Shown here: piece by piece, positions 10,530 through 22,840 of the stretch
Layout of the letters: the number at the start of each line of letters is the position of its first letter
Numbering within the stretch: position 1 is the stretch's first letter
Source of the DNA: Climacium dendroides
Taxonomy: Eukaryota > Streptophyta > Bryopsida > Hypnales > Climaciaceae
NCBI GenBank assembly: GCA_950106755.1
Contig: OX467088.1
Span: forward strand, 31,024,401 to 31,088,400
DNA length: 64,000 nucleotides
Direction of reading: 5' to 3'
Made by a program: the position numbers and the translations under genes
The notes under the pieces: generated by a model
Seen by the model: only the letters and a program-made list of their open reading frames with translations
What the model was told of the DNA's origin: nothing
Database searches by the model: none

Positions 10530-11552
10530 CAATCTCTGAGCTGAAGACTAGGAGGAGTTCTTTTGGCATTTCCTTGTGTACTTCCCTTTAAACTAACTTT
10601 TGTGTGATTTTCCCAAGTGTTGGCAAGAGTGCACGGAGTCAGAATAGGAAGGTGAGTACGGAGGTGTTGGTAGAGTTTCTCCCCTTGATGTATGTTTCCG
10701 GTTCTAGGTACATGTGAGTAGGTTATGAAGAGTTAGGAGTGGATTCCAGTGCCTCAACAGCTACAGAAGTTTAGCATTCCGAATAAGAGATCCGTTGATC
10801 AGACTAAGCGGATAGGGAGGGATTCTTTAGCTGCGCTAGAACTCCTGGGTGGGAAATCCGGTCGAGTATCCTGATTCCTGTGAGGTCTTGCCACCGTTGT
10901 GGGTGAACGGAAGAACTTTCGTGGCTGTTGGAACGGACAGATGCACTTGTAGCCACCGAACTTCGTACGGAACGGATCAGTGTCAAGGTCGTTATAGTAT
11001 GAGAGGATCGTACGGGGGGTCTTTGTGTAACCTGTGATTCGGATTGCTATCCAGATTACTCTGAAGGACCAAACCGGATCCGTGTTAGTTAGGGGATTTG
11101 TGGATAAGAAAGTGGGTCTTCAGCCACTATAAGTCACGGAAGGAGTGGTGGGCCTACCACTTTCAAGAGCAAGCGGCGAACCCTCTGATGGTAAAACAGA
11201 GATAAAACTAAACCGGGTACAAAAGGGTGGACCGGATCGGATTAGCCTAGGAGGGTACATAGGACCGGATGTTGCAGGGTCCAGAATTGAGAAGTCAGTC
11301 TAAAAACCGAGGAACTAGTAAAACCGGAAGTAGGATACAGTCCGGTCGAAGCTTTCCGGTTGGTTTTGGATGTTTCGGTCGTCAGAGGTAGAACCGGAAA
11401 AGTAGAATTAAGGGGTTTAATTGAGTTTATCTCCTTGTTAGAGTTAGCTACTTCACAGGATCTCGTGGGTTCGATCTTTAGGGTCATTTTGTTATGCTCT
11501 AGAGTGATTTTTGTGAGTATAATAGGGAAATTGCTTACTCTGTGCTGCGACA

Positions 11553-13181
11553 ACGGCATCCCTGGACATAACATTTCCGGTAGCAGAGGTAGAGATGCTT
11601 CGCAAACTTCGGCACCCTTCAGTATTGCCCTGGATAAATTTGTGGATCCAAACCCCGTAAACAATTGCCGAGAAGACAATTTTGGTGGCAATTTCAAATC
11701 TCACAGCAACTTCGCCATGGAGCCAACAGTGTAGTTTGAATCGTGGGAAAACATATCCAAGCCATAGTGCGCATATCGAACAGATCAGCATGACCATGCG
11801 CAATCATGCCAGTAACTGAGACGGGCAACTTCATGAGCCCATCAAGTTCTTTAGTTTTGTGGGAAAAAACCGGAGAAGCGGTCTTGGCATGGTCCATCTT
11901 GTCATGCATGATCGTCAAACATTCATGTGGAAACTCATGCAAGCAGTAACGATTTGCGTAGTACAGCTCCCTATGTACCCGAGCAATAGCCAAATGTTTG
12001 TCAAGCCTCCTTGACCATATCAAAGCACTTTGAGATCCAGCAATACAACTCCTTCGTAGCTCTTGTAGTTTGTCACACACTGAACACCGAGTAAAATTAT
12101 CACCAGGTTTTTTCACTTCGTACTTTGAAAACTTCGAGGACCTGATCTTGCTCAAGTTTGAAGTGGAAACTTCGGGTAATCCGAAGGCTGCATTGACATC
12201 ATTAATTTCTTTCATCTTACCCTTCCACTGAAAAGTAGAGGGAAGACACATGGAAACAACCTTGTCCCCTCACTTCAAAGTTTGAGTACGATGTGACATG
12301 TGATCTGCCTCCTTTTCAAGGATGCACTTTAGCGTGGCAGTTGCTTATTGAGTGTGCTTTCTCGGCTTCTCCAATCCTACATTTCCATGGTCTCTTGCCT
12401 CTCGTTCGTCCTTCCAATATTTGAGGTATCGATAGAATGTAGCCTCCGGGACCCCAGAAATATGCATCCATGCTCGCATGCACACGTTGATGCCTTCAAC
12501 GGTCATTATCTTCCTCCCATGTGCATCAAGATGCACTGACCTGTGAACATCAGTCTTCATGAGTGACCTAAACTTGAATGATGTATTGGAGTACATTCGC
12601 TCACGGAAGGCCCGAATCTTCTCCTTTGGAAATGGCTGAACGCAATTCTGGAAACAACAGACTTTGCTAGACACCAAGTTGATGCACTCTGGAGTAAGGA
12701 GTTCCTTAGATCTGCGGGAAGTCACGCGAGGTGGATTCCTAAGGATACTTGAATATGGCCGTATAGATGCTAGAGGTTGTGGATTCAAGAGGCGAGCTTG
12801 TAGCTGAGTGAATTTGTCTCGTGCCTCATGGTCGTGAAGACTTGCTCCCGCACAGTGGACTCGTTTAATCGGCCAAGCTACCAAATAGTAAATCTACTCC
12901 TGAGGGATATCCGCTTCTGAGAATGTCTTGGTGATGTGAACTGCTACATGAGTATCTCCAAAAGGACCATTAGCTCCAAGCACGAGGTCTGAGTTGACAC
13001 TATGGCAAGTCCCTTCGCCAACAAGTAGACCCTCCTCATTGTAAAGAGTGACACATCTTGTATTCCAAAGATGACATGGAAGTCCTTCGCATTCAGAAAT
13101 GCCTACATTCATCCCTTCCAAAATTGGGAATTCATCATCTGAGGATTCCATGAAGTCATCAGAAGTCGCAGATGAAGTCAT
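11553..13181 (-). pseudogene. DUF7869-type probable transposase, N-terminal half, element B
   Basis: The start is taken at ATG 13181 (MTSSATSDDF), matching element A's gene at 62865. Recognisable blocks are SECEGLPCHLWNTR, LVLGANGPFGDTHVAVHI, CMRAWMHISGVPEATFYRY and FTRCSVCDKL, a CxxC that may bind zinc. Compared with element A the copy is broken by TAG at 12894-12896 (Gln in A), TAA at 12345-12347 (Gln in A), a TGA near 12272-12274 and an apparent 1-base frameshift near 11775. A short intron with a GTGAG donor near 11703 and a CAG acceptor near 11625 would restore the frame into the GAEVCEAS segment. LTR1 then splits it from the C-terminal half at 7066-8122. Confidence 0.7.
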
Positions 13182-13307
13182 GTCACGTATCTGAACCAAA
13201 TGAAAAGCAGTATTGAAGTCAATGTCTAGCATCATACTCCAATCGACCTGATTGACGTAGTAAATGGTGCTGGTATTCTTGAGCGGCAGTAATATCCGAA
13301 TGACAAT

Positions 13308-14108
13308 TCAACGCGATTGGCGCTGAATTGTATTTCAGCTCCCAGGACGCTAACATATCGTCGCAACCAATTTCATGCAATAGGTGATTGCACTTTAGCG
13401 CGACCAACTCTGAATTGCAATTTAGCACCCACGACGCAGACATACGTCATTACTAATTCCACTCCCTGCGTGATGAGAATTCAGTGCCAATTGAGCTAAA
13501 ATAGCATCAGAATGAATTTCATTCTCTGTGAGCTGAATTGCAATTCGGAATTACTCGCACTGGAACATCGTCACAATATATTTCATTCCCTCCATGACGA
13601 CACTTCAACGCGAGTCGCGCTGAATTGCAATTAGTCATTGGTCGTGGTGGAATATTGTCAAAATACATTTCACTACGTGCGTATCTACACTTCAGAGCGA
13701 CTCGCGTTGAATTGCAATTCAGATCCAGTAAGTCTGACACTTCAGCGCGAGTTGCTCTGAATTGTAATTAGGCATTAGTCGTGGTGTAACATCGTCAAAA
13801 TACATTTCACTACGCGTATCTACACTTCAGCTCGAGTCGCGCTGAATTGCAATTCAACTTTGATAGCTATGGAGTGTCTCCAGAATATATTCCATCACGA
13901 TTTTATAGAATACAGATCTAGACCATCTTACTTCAGTGCACATCAACGCGAGTCGCGCTGAAGTGTCGACACTACATATTCCTTTACCTTTGTGAATACA
14001 CTTCAGCCCGACCAGGGATGAATATCAATTAAACGCGAGTCTAGGTGATCTGTCTACACAAAGACAATGGAAACTCTGGTAGAAGCACTTCAGCGCGAGT
14101 CGCGCTGA
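13308..14108. repeat. CG-class palindrome cluster upstream of the DUF7869 gene, element B
   Basis: Copies of TCAGCGCGAGTCGCGCTGA, perfect or slightly changed, occur at 13308, 13605, 13692, 13742, 13827, 13943 and 14090 (19 bp each). Degenerate ones occur at 13395, 13491 and 14003. Many are extended by AATTGCAATT. The copy at 14090-14108 is perfect. The array starts about 130 bp upstream of the ATG at 13181, mirroring the GT-class array before the homologous gene of element A. Confidence 0.85.
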
Positions 14109-16009
14109 AGTGCATTTCATTTTCATTTTAGTCAAGGAATTTCTATTTATAGTAAGTCCGTCTTTCGCGGAGGGGTTTATATAGAGTTCTACGCATTCTC
14201 CAGACTGCGCTCGTCGAACGACTTGAGGACTTGAACATTTCATGGATAATAGTCGGACTGACTGATCACAACGTGAACCGTGCTGGAGATCATTGAGCAC
14301 CTACGCAAAACAACTGCCAATCATGGAATGAAAGATCTTATGCAAACCTAGAGGCTGGAATGACAGATCCTAGAAGCTGCTAAATGGAGAATTCTCATGT
14401 TTTCAAAGGGGTCGGAGTGGCTTACTGTAATTCCTATGCGATGGATCTCCTACTTGAGCAATACAACGGGCAACAACCGGCGTTGTACCAATACAATTGC
14501 GGAACAATACTAATCAAACTCTTCTAAAGACATAATAGAACAAGTTGAAAGCGCAGAGAACAACAGCAAAGCTCAAAGTTGATGTAGTTGAAGAGAAAGG
14601 TGGAATGACTGGAATGCAACTAAACTGCCGACATCCACTCAATTCCTCGACGGGAAGGAAAGAGCGCGAAGTTAGTTCTCATTTTGGAACGGCGTACATT
14701 CTAATATCAAGTGTCCCTAGAAGCACGACGGCCTTGCCACGTAAACCTTTCGATATCCACATGCAATCCTAAATTTAGTGGCAGGCCCTACGAAAATAAT
14801 GGGGTCACTACACTTTTCATTAAGTTTGTGTTGACTTTTAAAGTCCGTAGTGGCATATCCCCTTTGGCAGTCTTCAAATGCGGACAACAGAAGCTACTAT
14901 CCAAACCCTTTTCTACTTTGACTTCAAAATTTAAGCCCAATTGTTGACCTTACAATGCACCTAAGTTCATTATTAGGAAATGAAGGTTCCGTTACTTATA
15001 CTAACCATGTGGCACCTAACGCGGCTTGCCATATATATAGCACACACTAGAATAATGTTAATTTTGGCTAGAAAGTGCCTTTACTGCAAACTTCCCCAGC
15101 TTTAGTCAGCGGGATTATTGTTCTTCTTCTAAAGTGAATGAAAAGTATGATTTTAAAAAATTCCTAATAATGTTGGAATGTTTAAAGAATGTCCCTTTTC
15201 CTGCAGCAGATTCGAGGGTTTAGGATGGGAAAATTTTGGCTTCAATTTCAAGGGTTCACGGTCTTAGGGTTTAGGGTTTAGGGCTTGGAATCCACGCCCT
15301 AAATTCAAATAAATTGTCTCCAGCAAGTCATCAAAAAAATTTGAAAGGAAATTACAATTACCATTCCTAAATTCTTTTAACCTTGCCTTTGAAGAGGTTC
15401 TAATTTTTACCCATGCAAACCAAAGCGGAAAATATGGAGTTCAAAACGAACAACAAAATACAAGTTCTAAATGGATTTGAAATGTACAATCTATGGCCAT
15501 TTCTTAGAAAAAAGAATTTTTTTTTTGAAAATGAACAAAAATCAAAATAGCCGTCACGGTTGTACTTTCATTCTAAGGTTCATTAAGTGCTAATTCAAAA
15601 TAGTAGAAAAAATGTCAAGTGAAAAGAGTAATGCATACAAGAACTTCAAAATTCAAGGCTCAGCCATATCTGCATGAACTGAAGGGCTCATAGAAAAATT
15701 AAATTAAATTATTTTCTTTATTAGGTGCCCAATCATAGGATTATCATTGAAGAGCATGATTCTAATTTCTACCTATTTGTCCTTCCTCATTTGTACTTCC
15801 CTTGCATGTTTTTTCTGACTTTCTCAAACAAAGTACAACCCCGGCCATTTTTGCATGAACTTGGTCCACGTGGAAAAATTCAGTTACATTATTTTTTTAA
15901 AGAGGTGCCCATGGATTATCATCAAACAGGGCGTTTTCAACTTCTACGTTAATTTCTTTTTCCATTTGCACTTCCATTGCATTTTTTTTCAACTTTCTCA
16001 GATAGTCCA
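14109..16009. other. Non-coding stretch of element B, with telomere-like repeat
   Basis: I see no credible gene. AT-rich low-complexity DNA predominates. Three TTTAGGG-like units lie at 15264-15283, the plant telomere motif, here interstitial. Confidence 0.5.
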
Positions 16010-16681
16010 TGTTTAAAAAAATAAATAAGTGACGCACATATTTCTGTTAACCTAAACTCTTAAAATTGACTGTACTTTGTAGTACCAATGTCATGAAATT
16101 CAATGAAGGCCAATTATTTGAAATGGGCCCAACAAATTTATCCACAAGTACTAAATTTTTTTTGGTTGTGGGTTTGGTCAATGCATGTGTGGAAAAATTA
16201 AATTAGTGACTTACATGTTTTTTTAAACGTAAACTCTTAAAATTAACTGTACTTTATAGTACCAATGTCATGAAATTCAATCAAGGCCAATTATTTGAAA
16301 TGGACCCAACAAATTTGTCCACAAGTTCTAAATTTTTTTTGGTTGTGGGTTTGGTCAATGCATGTGTAGAAAAAAATAAATTAGTGACCCACATGTTTTT
16401 TTAAACCTAAACTCTTAAAATTGACTGTACTTTGTAGTACCAATGTCATGATTCTCAGTCAAGGCCAATTTAAATGGGCCCAACAAATTTGTCCACAAGT
16501 TCTAAATTTTTTTTGGTTGTGGGTTTGGTCAATGCATGTGTGAAAATAAATGAATCGGTGACCCACATGTTTTTTTAAACCTGAACTCTTAAAATTGACT
16601 GTACTTTGTAGTACCAATGTCATGAAATTCAATGAAGGCCAATTTAGATGGGCTCAAAAAATTTGTCCACAAGTTCTAAAT
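16010..16681 (+). repeat. 177-bp tandem repeat, about four copies
   Basis: The phrase AACTCTTAAAATTGACTGTAC recurs at 16055, 16232, 16410 and 16584, giving periods of 177, 178 and 174 bp. Each unit also has CCAACAAATTTGTCCACAAG and TTGGTTGTGGGTTTGGTC. The last copy is cut by LTR3 at 16682. Confidence 0.85.
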
Positions 16682-17172
16682 TGTGGGAATGCGGTCCCAC
16701 ATGCTAGACCCATAATACTAGCATAGGACGGAAAAATTCAAAAATTGTCTCCTTCAAAAGGAAAGTTTTTGAGTTCTCCTAGGAAGTTAGGGCAAATTAG
16801 GAAAATCGGATTTCCGGATCCGAAAATATTTCATTAGGGCTAAAAACCTAAAATCCGGAACCCTAGAAAGTTCCGGATATCGGATGACGGCGCCGGCCCT
16901 AAATCGGAAACTGGATCCGTACTAGGGATAGGGTTTTGCCGCCAAAACCTGTCCCGTACATCGGGTCCGTATAAGAGGGGGACTGTAGCCGGCCGCGGGC
17001 TCACTTATCCTCTTTCTTTTGTTCTTCCGCCGGCGTATTCCGTTTTCCTCGCTTCATTAGAATTCCGGTAGACTGAGGGACTGTGTGAGTTGCGATCGTG
17101 CAGGGGTTACCGGAGTGACAGTTGTGAGCAGAGATTTAGGGAGAGATTGTGTGAGGATTGATCGTGAGCACA

Positions 17173-19275
17173 ATGACTTCTAGGGCAAGTCGGCGGAAGT
17201 TGAAGGACTTGCCTGAGGACTCAAAGGACGAGGCGCCAACACCTATACCTCGACCAAAGGCCATCCCGGTGATGAAGGTGGTTCCGGAGGTTCCGACGGA
17301 GGAGGACCGGCTGGCGCGCCTACGGGAGCATCTCCGCAACATGGGGTGTGACGGACTCCTAGAAGTGCCGTGGGGAATCCGAGAGGAGAGCCTGATTTCA
17401 GACATACTTCGTCCGGAAATTGGTATCTTGGATACCATCATTCGGGCGAAACCAGACCAATGGACGGTGAACACTTGGCGGGCCGTCTACAAGTTCCGGG
17501 AGGTGCCGGACAAGGTCATGGAGAAGAATCAGGAGGTGATGGAGGGAGAGTTCCGGGCGCCTGCCAATCTGAAGGAAGGTAAACAGGTTTCCGACCTGGT
17601 GAATCCGGAGTACCGGGATGTGGTAGCGTTTCTCAACCCTATCCTCCATCCCACCAGGCCGCGGCGAGTTGTAGCAAAGGTAGCCTCCACCATCTTGGGG
17701 AGCCTCCAGGGAAAGATGATGATGGACTGGGCAGCCATCATCCACGAGCTAGTCGGAGACTTAGTACGTGCCCTCCGGTCCGGAAAGAAGAGCCAGAGTC
17801 CTCTTTCGGCATATTTGTCTCATTTGTACGCCCACCACTCTCTGCTCAAGGCGAATGAGGAGAGTGCGTACTAGGACCTAGTCCAACTGCAGCAGTATGG
17901 AGGAGAGGAGCCCTCACCTCGAGACGGACCGGACGATGAGGACATTGAGGAAGAGGAGCCTGTCTCTCCGCTAAAGAAGAAGAAAAGGCGGAATAGGACG
18001 CCGCCAGTAAGTCCGTCAGAGGAGCCTCCTACACCGGAACCACAGGAAGAGATTCAGGAGGTAAAGCTGGAAACCGGACCTGTTCCGAAGGGAGTCCAAC
18101 CATCCTTACAACTGGTTGAACCGATACGACCGCACACCGTCGCCGCTCAGGCTTAGGCCGGACCCTCCCGGACCCGGATGATAGAGGTGGAGGAGGGGGA
18201 TCGGACAACCATGCGATTGGGAGGGTCGCCCCTAGAAGACATCCAAGAGATGGCTCAACATCTGGTGTGGCGGGCAGACGATCTCTTCCAGATCTGCGAG
18301 AACTATGATGGAGCCCTCAAACGAGTGTGCTGGAAGATGGCGCTAACTGACCGGAATGCCATTTTCCGGAGGACGGATGCATTGGTGGCAGCGGAGCAAC
18401 AAAACAACCTCCTCATAGTAGAACAAAAGAATTTGGTAACAGAGCTGGGGGCGTTGCGCGTAAAAAACCGGACGTTGCGAGACCAAGTCCGGAACTCGGA
18501 ATCCCACTGTGTGGATTTAGAAAGCACTGTCCGCACCGCTAAGGAGACAACCCGGCTCACAGAAGAAGCTCATCGACGGCAGATAGCGGCCTTATGCGAA
18601 AGCGTAGTTCAGCTCCGGAGCTCTCTAGAGGTCCCGGCAGACTACATCAACAAGGTCCAGCTGTTTGAAACTAACCTCGATGCAGCCGCCAGCTCAAGCC
18701 GGATTCCTATCGTCAAATGCTTACTGGAGCAAGCAAGACGAATGGATACATCCCGGGCCGCGATGAGGGAGATGCTGGAGTACATTATGTCCACAAAGTT
18801 GGATCCGGCACCTCAATCTTCCCCGTCAGCACAGACTTTGGTGGTTCCGGAAAGCAGCGATCCGGAACCTATGGTTACGGAGGTCTCACCGGTGGTCCCA
18901 GTAAATCCGGAACTTTCATCACCAACCGGAAGACCAGAAGGAGTGGACTGGGGAGCAGTGGTACCTCCGGGAAGTGAAGACCTGCTACCGGTGACTCCGA
19001 CCATTGACTTGACGAGTGCTTCTCCGGAGGTTCACATCGGACGGACAGTACAGTCTTCTCCGCGTCATAAGAAGACTCAAAAGGATGCGAGAGGGAGTCC
19101 GGACACTCAGGTAGTCGGGACTAGAAGTATAGACAGGGATACCAGCATTGTGGAAATCCCAAGGTGGGGCCAAAGGGGTCCGAATCTATTTTCTCCGAAG
19201 GGTAGCCGGAAAGAAGTAAAGTTGGATCTTCTGAAAGACTATGTTCCTCCTAAAGATCCAGATTCAAAAGAATAG
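17173..19275 (+). pseudogene. ORF inside LTR3 (about 700 codons, two stops)
   Basis: The frame starts at ATG 17173 (MTSRASRRKL) and stays in the same phase to 19275, with TAG at 17872-17874 and 18154-18156. Residues 40-230 match the N-terminal domain of the LTR1/LTR2 ORF: MGCDGL, then PWGIREESL, then PDQWTVNTWRAVYKFR, then LNPILHPTRPRRVV. A coiled-coil segment follows in the third part (LTELGALRVKNRTLRDQV-like heptads), then a Pro/Ser-rich tail. No enzyme motif is seen. Its presence in two separate LTR families argues that the ORF is a long-standing component of these LTRs, not a chance capture. Confidence 0.6.
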
Positions 19276-20367
19276 TAAACCGTAGTGTAGTATAATACCG
19301 GAGTCCGGCCGTCAAAGCCGGAGAAATAGGATCTGGAATCTTCCGGAAATCTAGCGGACCAGTAGGAATGCTTTGTAGGATTTTTAGGATGACGTTAGTC
19401 TTAGTATAAGTAGGATTTTTAATGACCTTTCTGGTCATTCACAACCATCTCATAGTTTCAGCATTGTACCTTTTGCGGAGTTTAATTCTAAAGTGTGTTG
19501 GAGTATCCAATCTCTTATCTTTCTTGTGTACGGTATATGTTTGTGAGAAGTGTGAGTCCGTTCTTGCGTTTCCGGGACTGAGAACTTACCTTGTGTGGCA
19601 AGAGTCGATGTTGTGAGAGTATCTGGATGTATTAACTTGAGGGGGAGATCAACCGGATGGTTCCGGCAGTAAGGTTAGGGTAGTACTGCTCGAATGCCGG
19701 TATAGCCTGCGTGTAGGGTATAGCCCTAAGGGAAAAGGGGTATTTGAGAGGCTGCTAGCAAAGCTTCCGTGTACGGAGGTATTGCCGGACGTGCCCGAAT
19801 TCCGGATTGCCGAAATTCCACATAGAACAGAGTTAAGCCCCGGCACAAGCCCAAGAAAGTACAGGAGAAACCAGCCGGTCGACAGGAGGCTCAGTGTTCA
19901 GTTAAAAGTTAGAATGTCGTTGTAGTTCTTGACCGTCCCTGTGTGACCTAATCCGGAAGAGTTTCCGGATTTGTGAGGCGACGGAATAGGAGGACACTTT
20001 CGGTCCCTAAAGAGTTAGGTCGCTGTTAGTATTAGAGAGAGAGACAGAGAGAGTGAAAGAGAGCGTGTTTCCGGACGGTAGATCTGGCTACTCGTCATCC
20101 AAACCCAGGGATCCCGAAAGGGACACTGAAACGGTTTCCGGATCCTTCCGGAACCCACCAGGCACTAGTGTCCGGACTAGACCGAAAGTCCGGACTAAGC
20201 CAACAGAGAGAAAAGTGAATGCTTAGACCGGGATAGCCTATGAACCTGTAATCCACAAGTCCTCGTGGGAACGATTCCGGAGCGGTTTACTCTAAGAAGG
20301 CCTTTGGTGTGAATTAAGGGCTAATTGGAGGAATACTGGTCCGACTAATCGCTACATAGTACGATTT

Positions 20368-20385
20368 TGGCGCCGCTGTCGGGGA
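20368..20385 (+). other. Primer-binding-site-like sequence
   Basis: TGGCGCCGCTGTCGGGGA closely resembles the tRNA-primed sites that follow the 5' LTR of many plant Ty3/gypsy elements (TGGCGCCGTTGCCGGGGA type). Its place just after the LTR supports the LTR call. Confidence 0.75.
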
Positions 20386-20491
20386 TTTGTTAAGTACAGA
20401 ATTGTAGGTCCTTCCGTTTTAAGTTATTCATTCATCAGAGCAAAAAGAAAAATTTAGACTGAATAGAGAGGCAGAAAAATTCCTTCTCTGT

Positions 20492-20616
20492 ATGAGGCGA
20501 GGATCTAGTGAAAGTGAAAGGATTAGAGTCACGACCCGGAGTGTGGCAGCCCAGGAAAGACGGAACCAAGTTGCTATTTTCAGTAGTAAGTTTAATATTT
20601 CCAAAGAAACTTTGTG
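20492..20616 (+). pseudogene. Gag-like N-terminus, truncated
   Basis: ATG at 20492 opens a short frame (MRRGSSESERIRVTTRSVAA) about 105 bp after the primer-binding site, where gag normally starts. It stops after 41 codons, and the later codons probably belong to other sequence. Too short to assign further. Confidence 0.35.
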
Positions 20617-20641
20617 AAGTTTGGTTTTAGCATCAAACAAC

Positions 20642-20713
20642 TATGGAGTAGATTTTAAGCAACTATAGAGTAGATTTTAAGCAACTATAGAGTAGATTTT
20701 AAGAAGCCATAAG
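20642..20713 (+). repeat. 25-bp direct repeat, three copies
   Basis: The phrase CTATRGAGTAGATTTTAAG occurs three times in a row at a 25-bp spacing directly downstream of the truncated retroelement. Confidence 0.7.
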
Positions 20714-21550
20714 TTCATTGGAGTTATACATGTTAGGCTTTGTAACCTCAAATTTTTTTGGTCACCAGTTTTTTAGATTTGACTTGTGAAAAGAGGGTTG
20801 AAATTTTTTTGCAGTTTGAACACCTTCATGGTCAAACATTATAATCTTTTACTGTATAAGTGATATTGTTGTCTTTTCTTTTCCTATGAGATCTCTAACA
20901 TGTCAAGTTTGAATTAGTATGGTTACAATTTTACAAAAATTGATACAACTTATGGAAATGTTGGCATTTTGTTCAATTTCAAACAAATTCCAAGTTACTC
21001 AAAATAGGCCTTAGCCTTTGTATCTCCATCGATTCTAATTGATATTGATATCCATCTATGCGCACACCATGTCCACTTATCTTCCATTCAGAGATACTCA
21101 TGAGACACCCTTTCAATCTTGCATCTGAGTATAGGCCCTGGGTATACAATGTGTAGGTATCAATCGTGAGACACCCTTTCAATCTCGTATTCGAGTATAG
21201 GCCCAGGATATCAAACATATCAAGGAAGGTATCAAACAGATCAAGATGGGTATCAAACAAATCAAGGGCGGGTATCAAATAGATCAGGGGCGGGAAGGCT
21301 GGGAGGTCACTTTTTTCCTTCGACGTAATCGAGGCTTCACTTGCTAATGAGAATATGACACGTGTCAGACACGCTGTAATAGCATCGAGATGGCAAGTGC
21401 ATAGTCAACAATAAGTGGCACCTTCCAGAAATCAGGGGCCACGGGGGGGAAGCTCGTTGTGGATGAAAATTGGAGGATGTATCTCCAAAGCAGGGAATCG
21501 TCTCTCCAGTCGGGGCCGGTTGTCGTCTAGGGTTTGGCGCTCGCTTCTGC
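20714..21550. other. Non-coding stretch with short repeats
   Basis: No gene seen. Around 21190-21290 the phrase GGTATCAAACAGATCAAG is repeated with variation, and CCTTTCAATCT...GAGTATAGGCCC occurs twice (21109 and 21173). Confidence 0.4.
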
Positions 21551-22255
21551 AGTGCATGATTTTTTTGCAGTTTCTTCTGCGTGCGCTTCATCCTCTTCTG
21601 TGGCGCTTCTTCTTTCTTCCTTCTGAGGGTTTAGGGTCAGTGTGTATTTTTTTCAGTCTGTTTTAGAAGACGTCACGGTGGGGGAGCTGTGTTTCGAAGG
21701 AGCTCATAGTGGGAGACCTGTGTTTTGAAGGAACTCATGGTCAGGAAAATTGGAAGCTGCTGAAGAAGAGGTCGGGGTTCAAATCTGCGGGGTTCAAATC
21801 TGCAAGTTAGGTCTTCTAATCGTGGCAGGTGAGTACTTCAAGTTTTCCTTTCTGATGATTAGGAATGTAGGTTTTAGGGTTTCTTTTCTCTTGCCACAGT
21901 TTAGAACACTGAATGCTGAAAGTGCATGATTTTTTTGCAGTTTCTTCTGTCTACATGCGCTTCATCCTCTTCTGTGGCGTTTCTTCCTTCTTCCTTTTGA
22001 GGGTTTAGGGTCAGTGTGTATTTCTTTCAGTCTATTTTAGAAGACGTCACGATGGGGGAGCTATGTTTTGAAGGAGCTCACAGTGGGAGACCTGTGTTTT
22101 GAAGAAAGCTGCTGAAGAAGAGGTCAGGGTTCAAATCTGCAAGGTTTCTAATCATGGCAGGTGAGTACTTCAGGTTTTCTTTTCTGATGATTAGGAATGT
22201 AGGTTTTCTTGTTTCTTTTCTCCTGCCACGGTTTAGAACACTGAATGCTGAAAGT
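21551..22255 (+). repeat. 370-bp tandem duplication
   Basis: Two copies start with AGTGCATGATTTTTTTGCAG at 21551 and 21921. Both run through GAAGACGTCACG, GTGAGTACTTCA and ACACTGAATGCTGAAAG, differing by small indels. Pyrimidine-rich stretches, AG and GTGAGT motifs give an exon/intron look, but no sustained ORF is present. Confidence 0.75.
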
Positions 22256-22840
22256 AGTTACAAGTTATTGAAGATTCTTTTGAATGATGGAGGTGGAGGT
22301 TCAACATTAGGGTTCCAATCTTTGGTAGTTGCTGGACACAAAGTCTGAGAAGGAACCATTTTGCATACTAGCTCAGCTTCATTTTAATGCATAGGGTAAA
22401 TGTACCATTCAACCAATTCAGTAGATGCAGCTTCTCCTTTGCAGCAGAAAGCAATAACTCAGGCTAATATGCGTGCAGCAAAAAAAATTACAACTTCTAC
22501 GCAGCAAGGTCACTATGTGCTTGTGTTTACTTCGGGTTTGGTTTGTTTAGATTTCCAATATCTTAGGGTCTGTATATGCTTGGATTTGCTTAGGGTTTGC
22601 TTTATCATGGATTTCTGAGGTTCTTGCTGTCTGCCGAATTCATGTTCGTATACGAACATTGTTTGTTACTGTAGTTTTTTTATTTCAGAGTTTGTTGCTC
22701 TTGTCATAGGGTTTGGCTGAGGGTCTGTCTGTGCATAGGTTTGCTTAGGGTCTGTATGTGTTTTGGATTTGTGTGAGAAATTCCGAAAGAGTTCAGAAGT
22801 AGGCTTGCCCTTAAAACCCTAAAATATGACAGAATGTAAA
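22256..22840. other. Non-coding stretch with an isolated perfect palindrome
   Basis: No convincing gene. A perfect 18-bp palindrome, ATGTTCGTATACGAACAT, lies at 22642-22659 and is unrelated to the 19-bp families. Confidence 0.45.

Larger units (their letters stand above)
8123..11552 (+). mobile_element. LTR1: 3.43 kb solo LTR with internal ORF
   Basis: Begins TGTGACAACTC and ends TGCTGCGACA, flanked by the 5-bp direct repeat ACGGC (8118-8122 and 11553-11557). Its length and ends match LTR2 (51179-54601, opposite strand). No second copy of either end lies inside, and there is no gag-pol, so it looks like a solo LTR left by recombination. The related LTR3 is followed by a primer-binding site, which identifies this sequence class as an LTR and fixes the orientation. 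A non-autonomous TG..CA element is the alternative. Confidence 0.8.
16682..20580 (+). mobile_element. LTR3 plus start of a Ty3/gypsy-like internal region (truncated)
   Basis: The LTR begins TGTGGGAATGCGG, inside the 177-bp repeat, and probably ends at CTACA near 20356. It is followed by a primer-binding-site-like TGGCGCCGCTGTCGGGGA at 20368 and the first codons of a gag-like ORF at 20492. After about 20580 the sequence is no longer recognisably retroviral-like, and no 3' LTR is found. The LTR length is about 3.67 kb. It is a distant relative of LTR1 and LTR2, sharing the internal ORF domain but not much nucleotide sequence. Confidence 0.7.

Noticed and set aside
11242..11697. 151-codon minus-strand ORF across the right edge of LTR1
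   Set aside because: Fusion of LTR antisense with the DUF7869 exon; only the part from 11553 onward is gene-derived.
15264..15283. Chromosome-end telomere
   Set aside because: Only three units, flanked on both sides by element sequence; interstitial.
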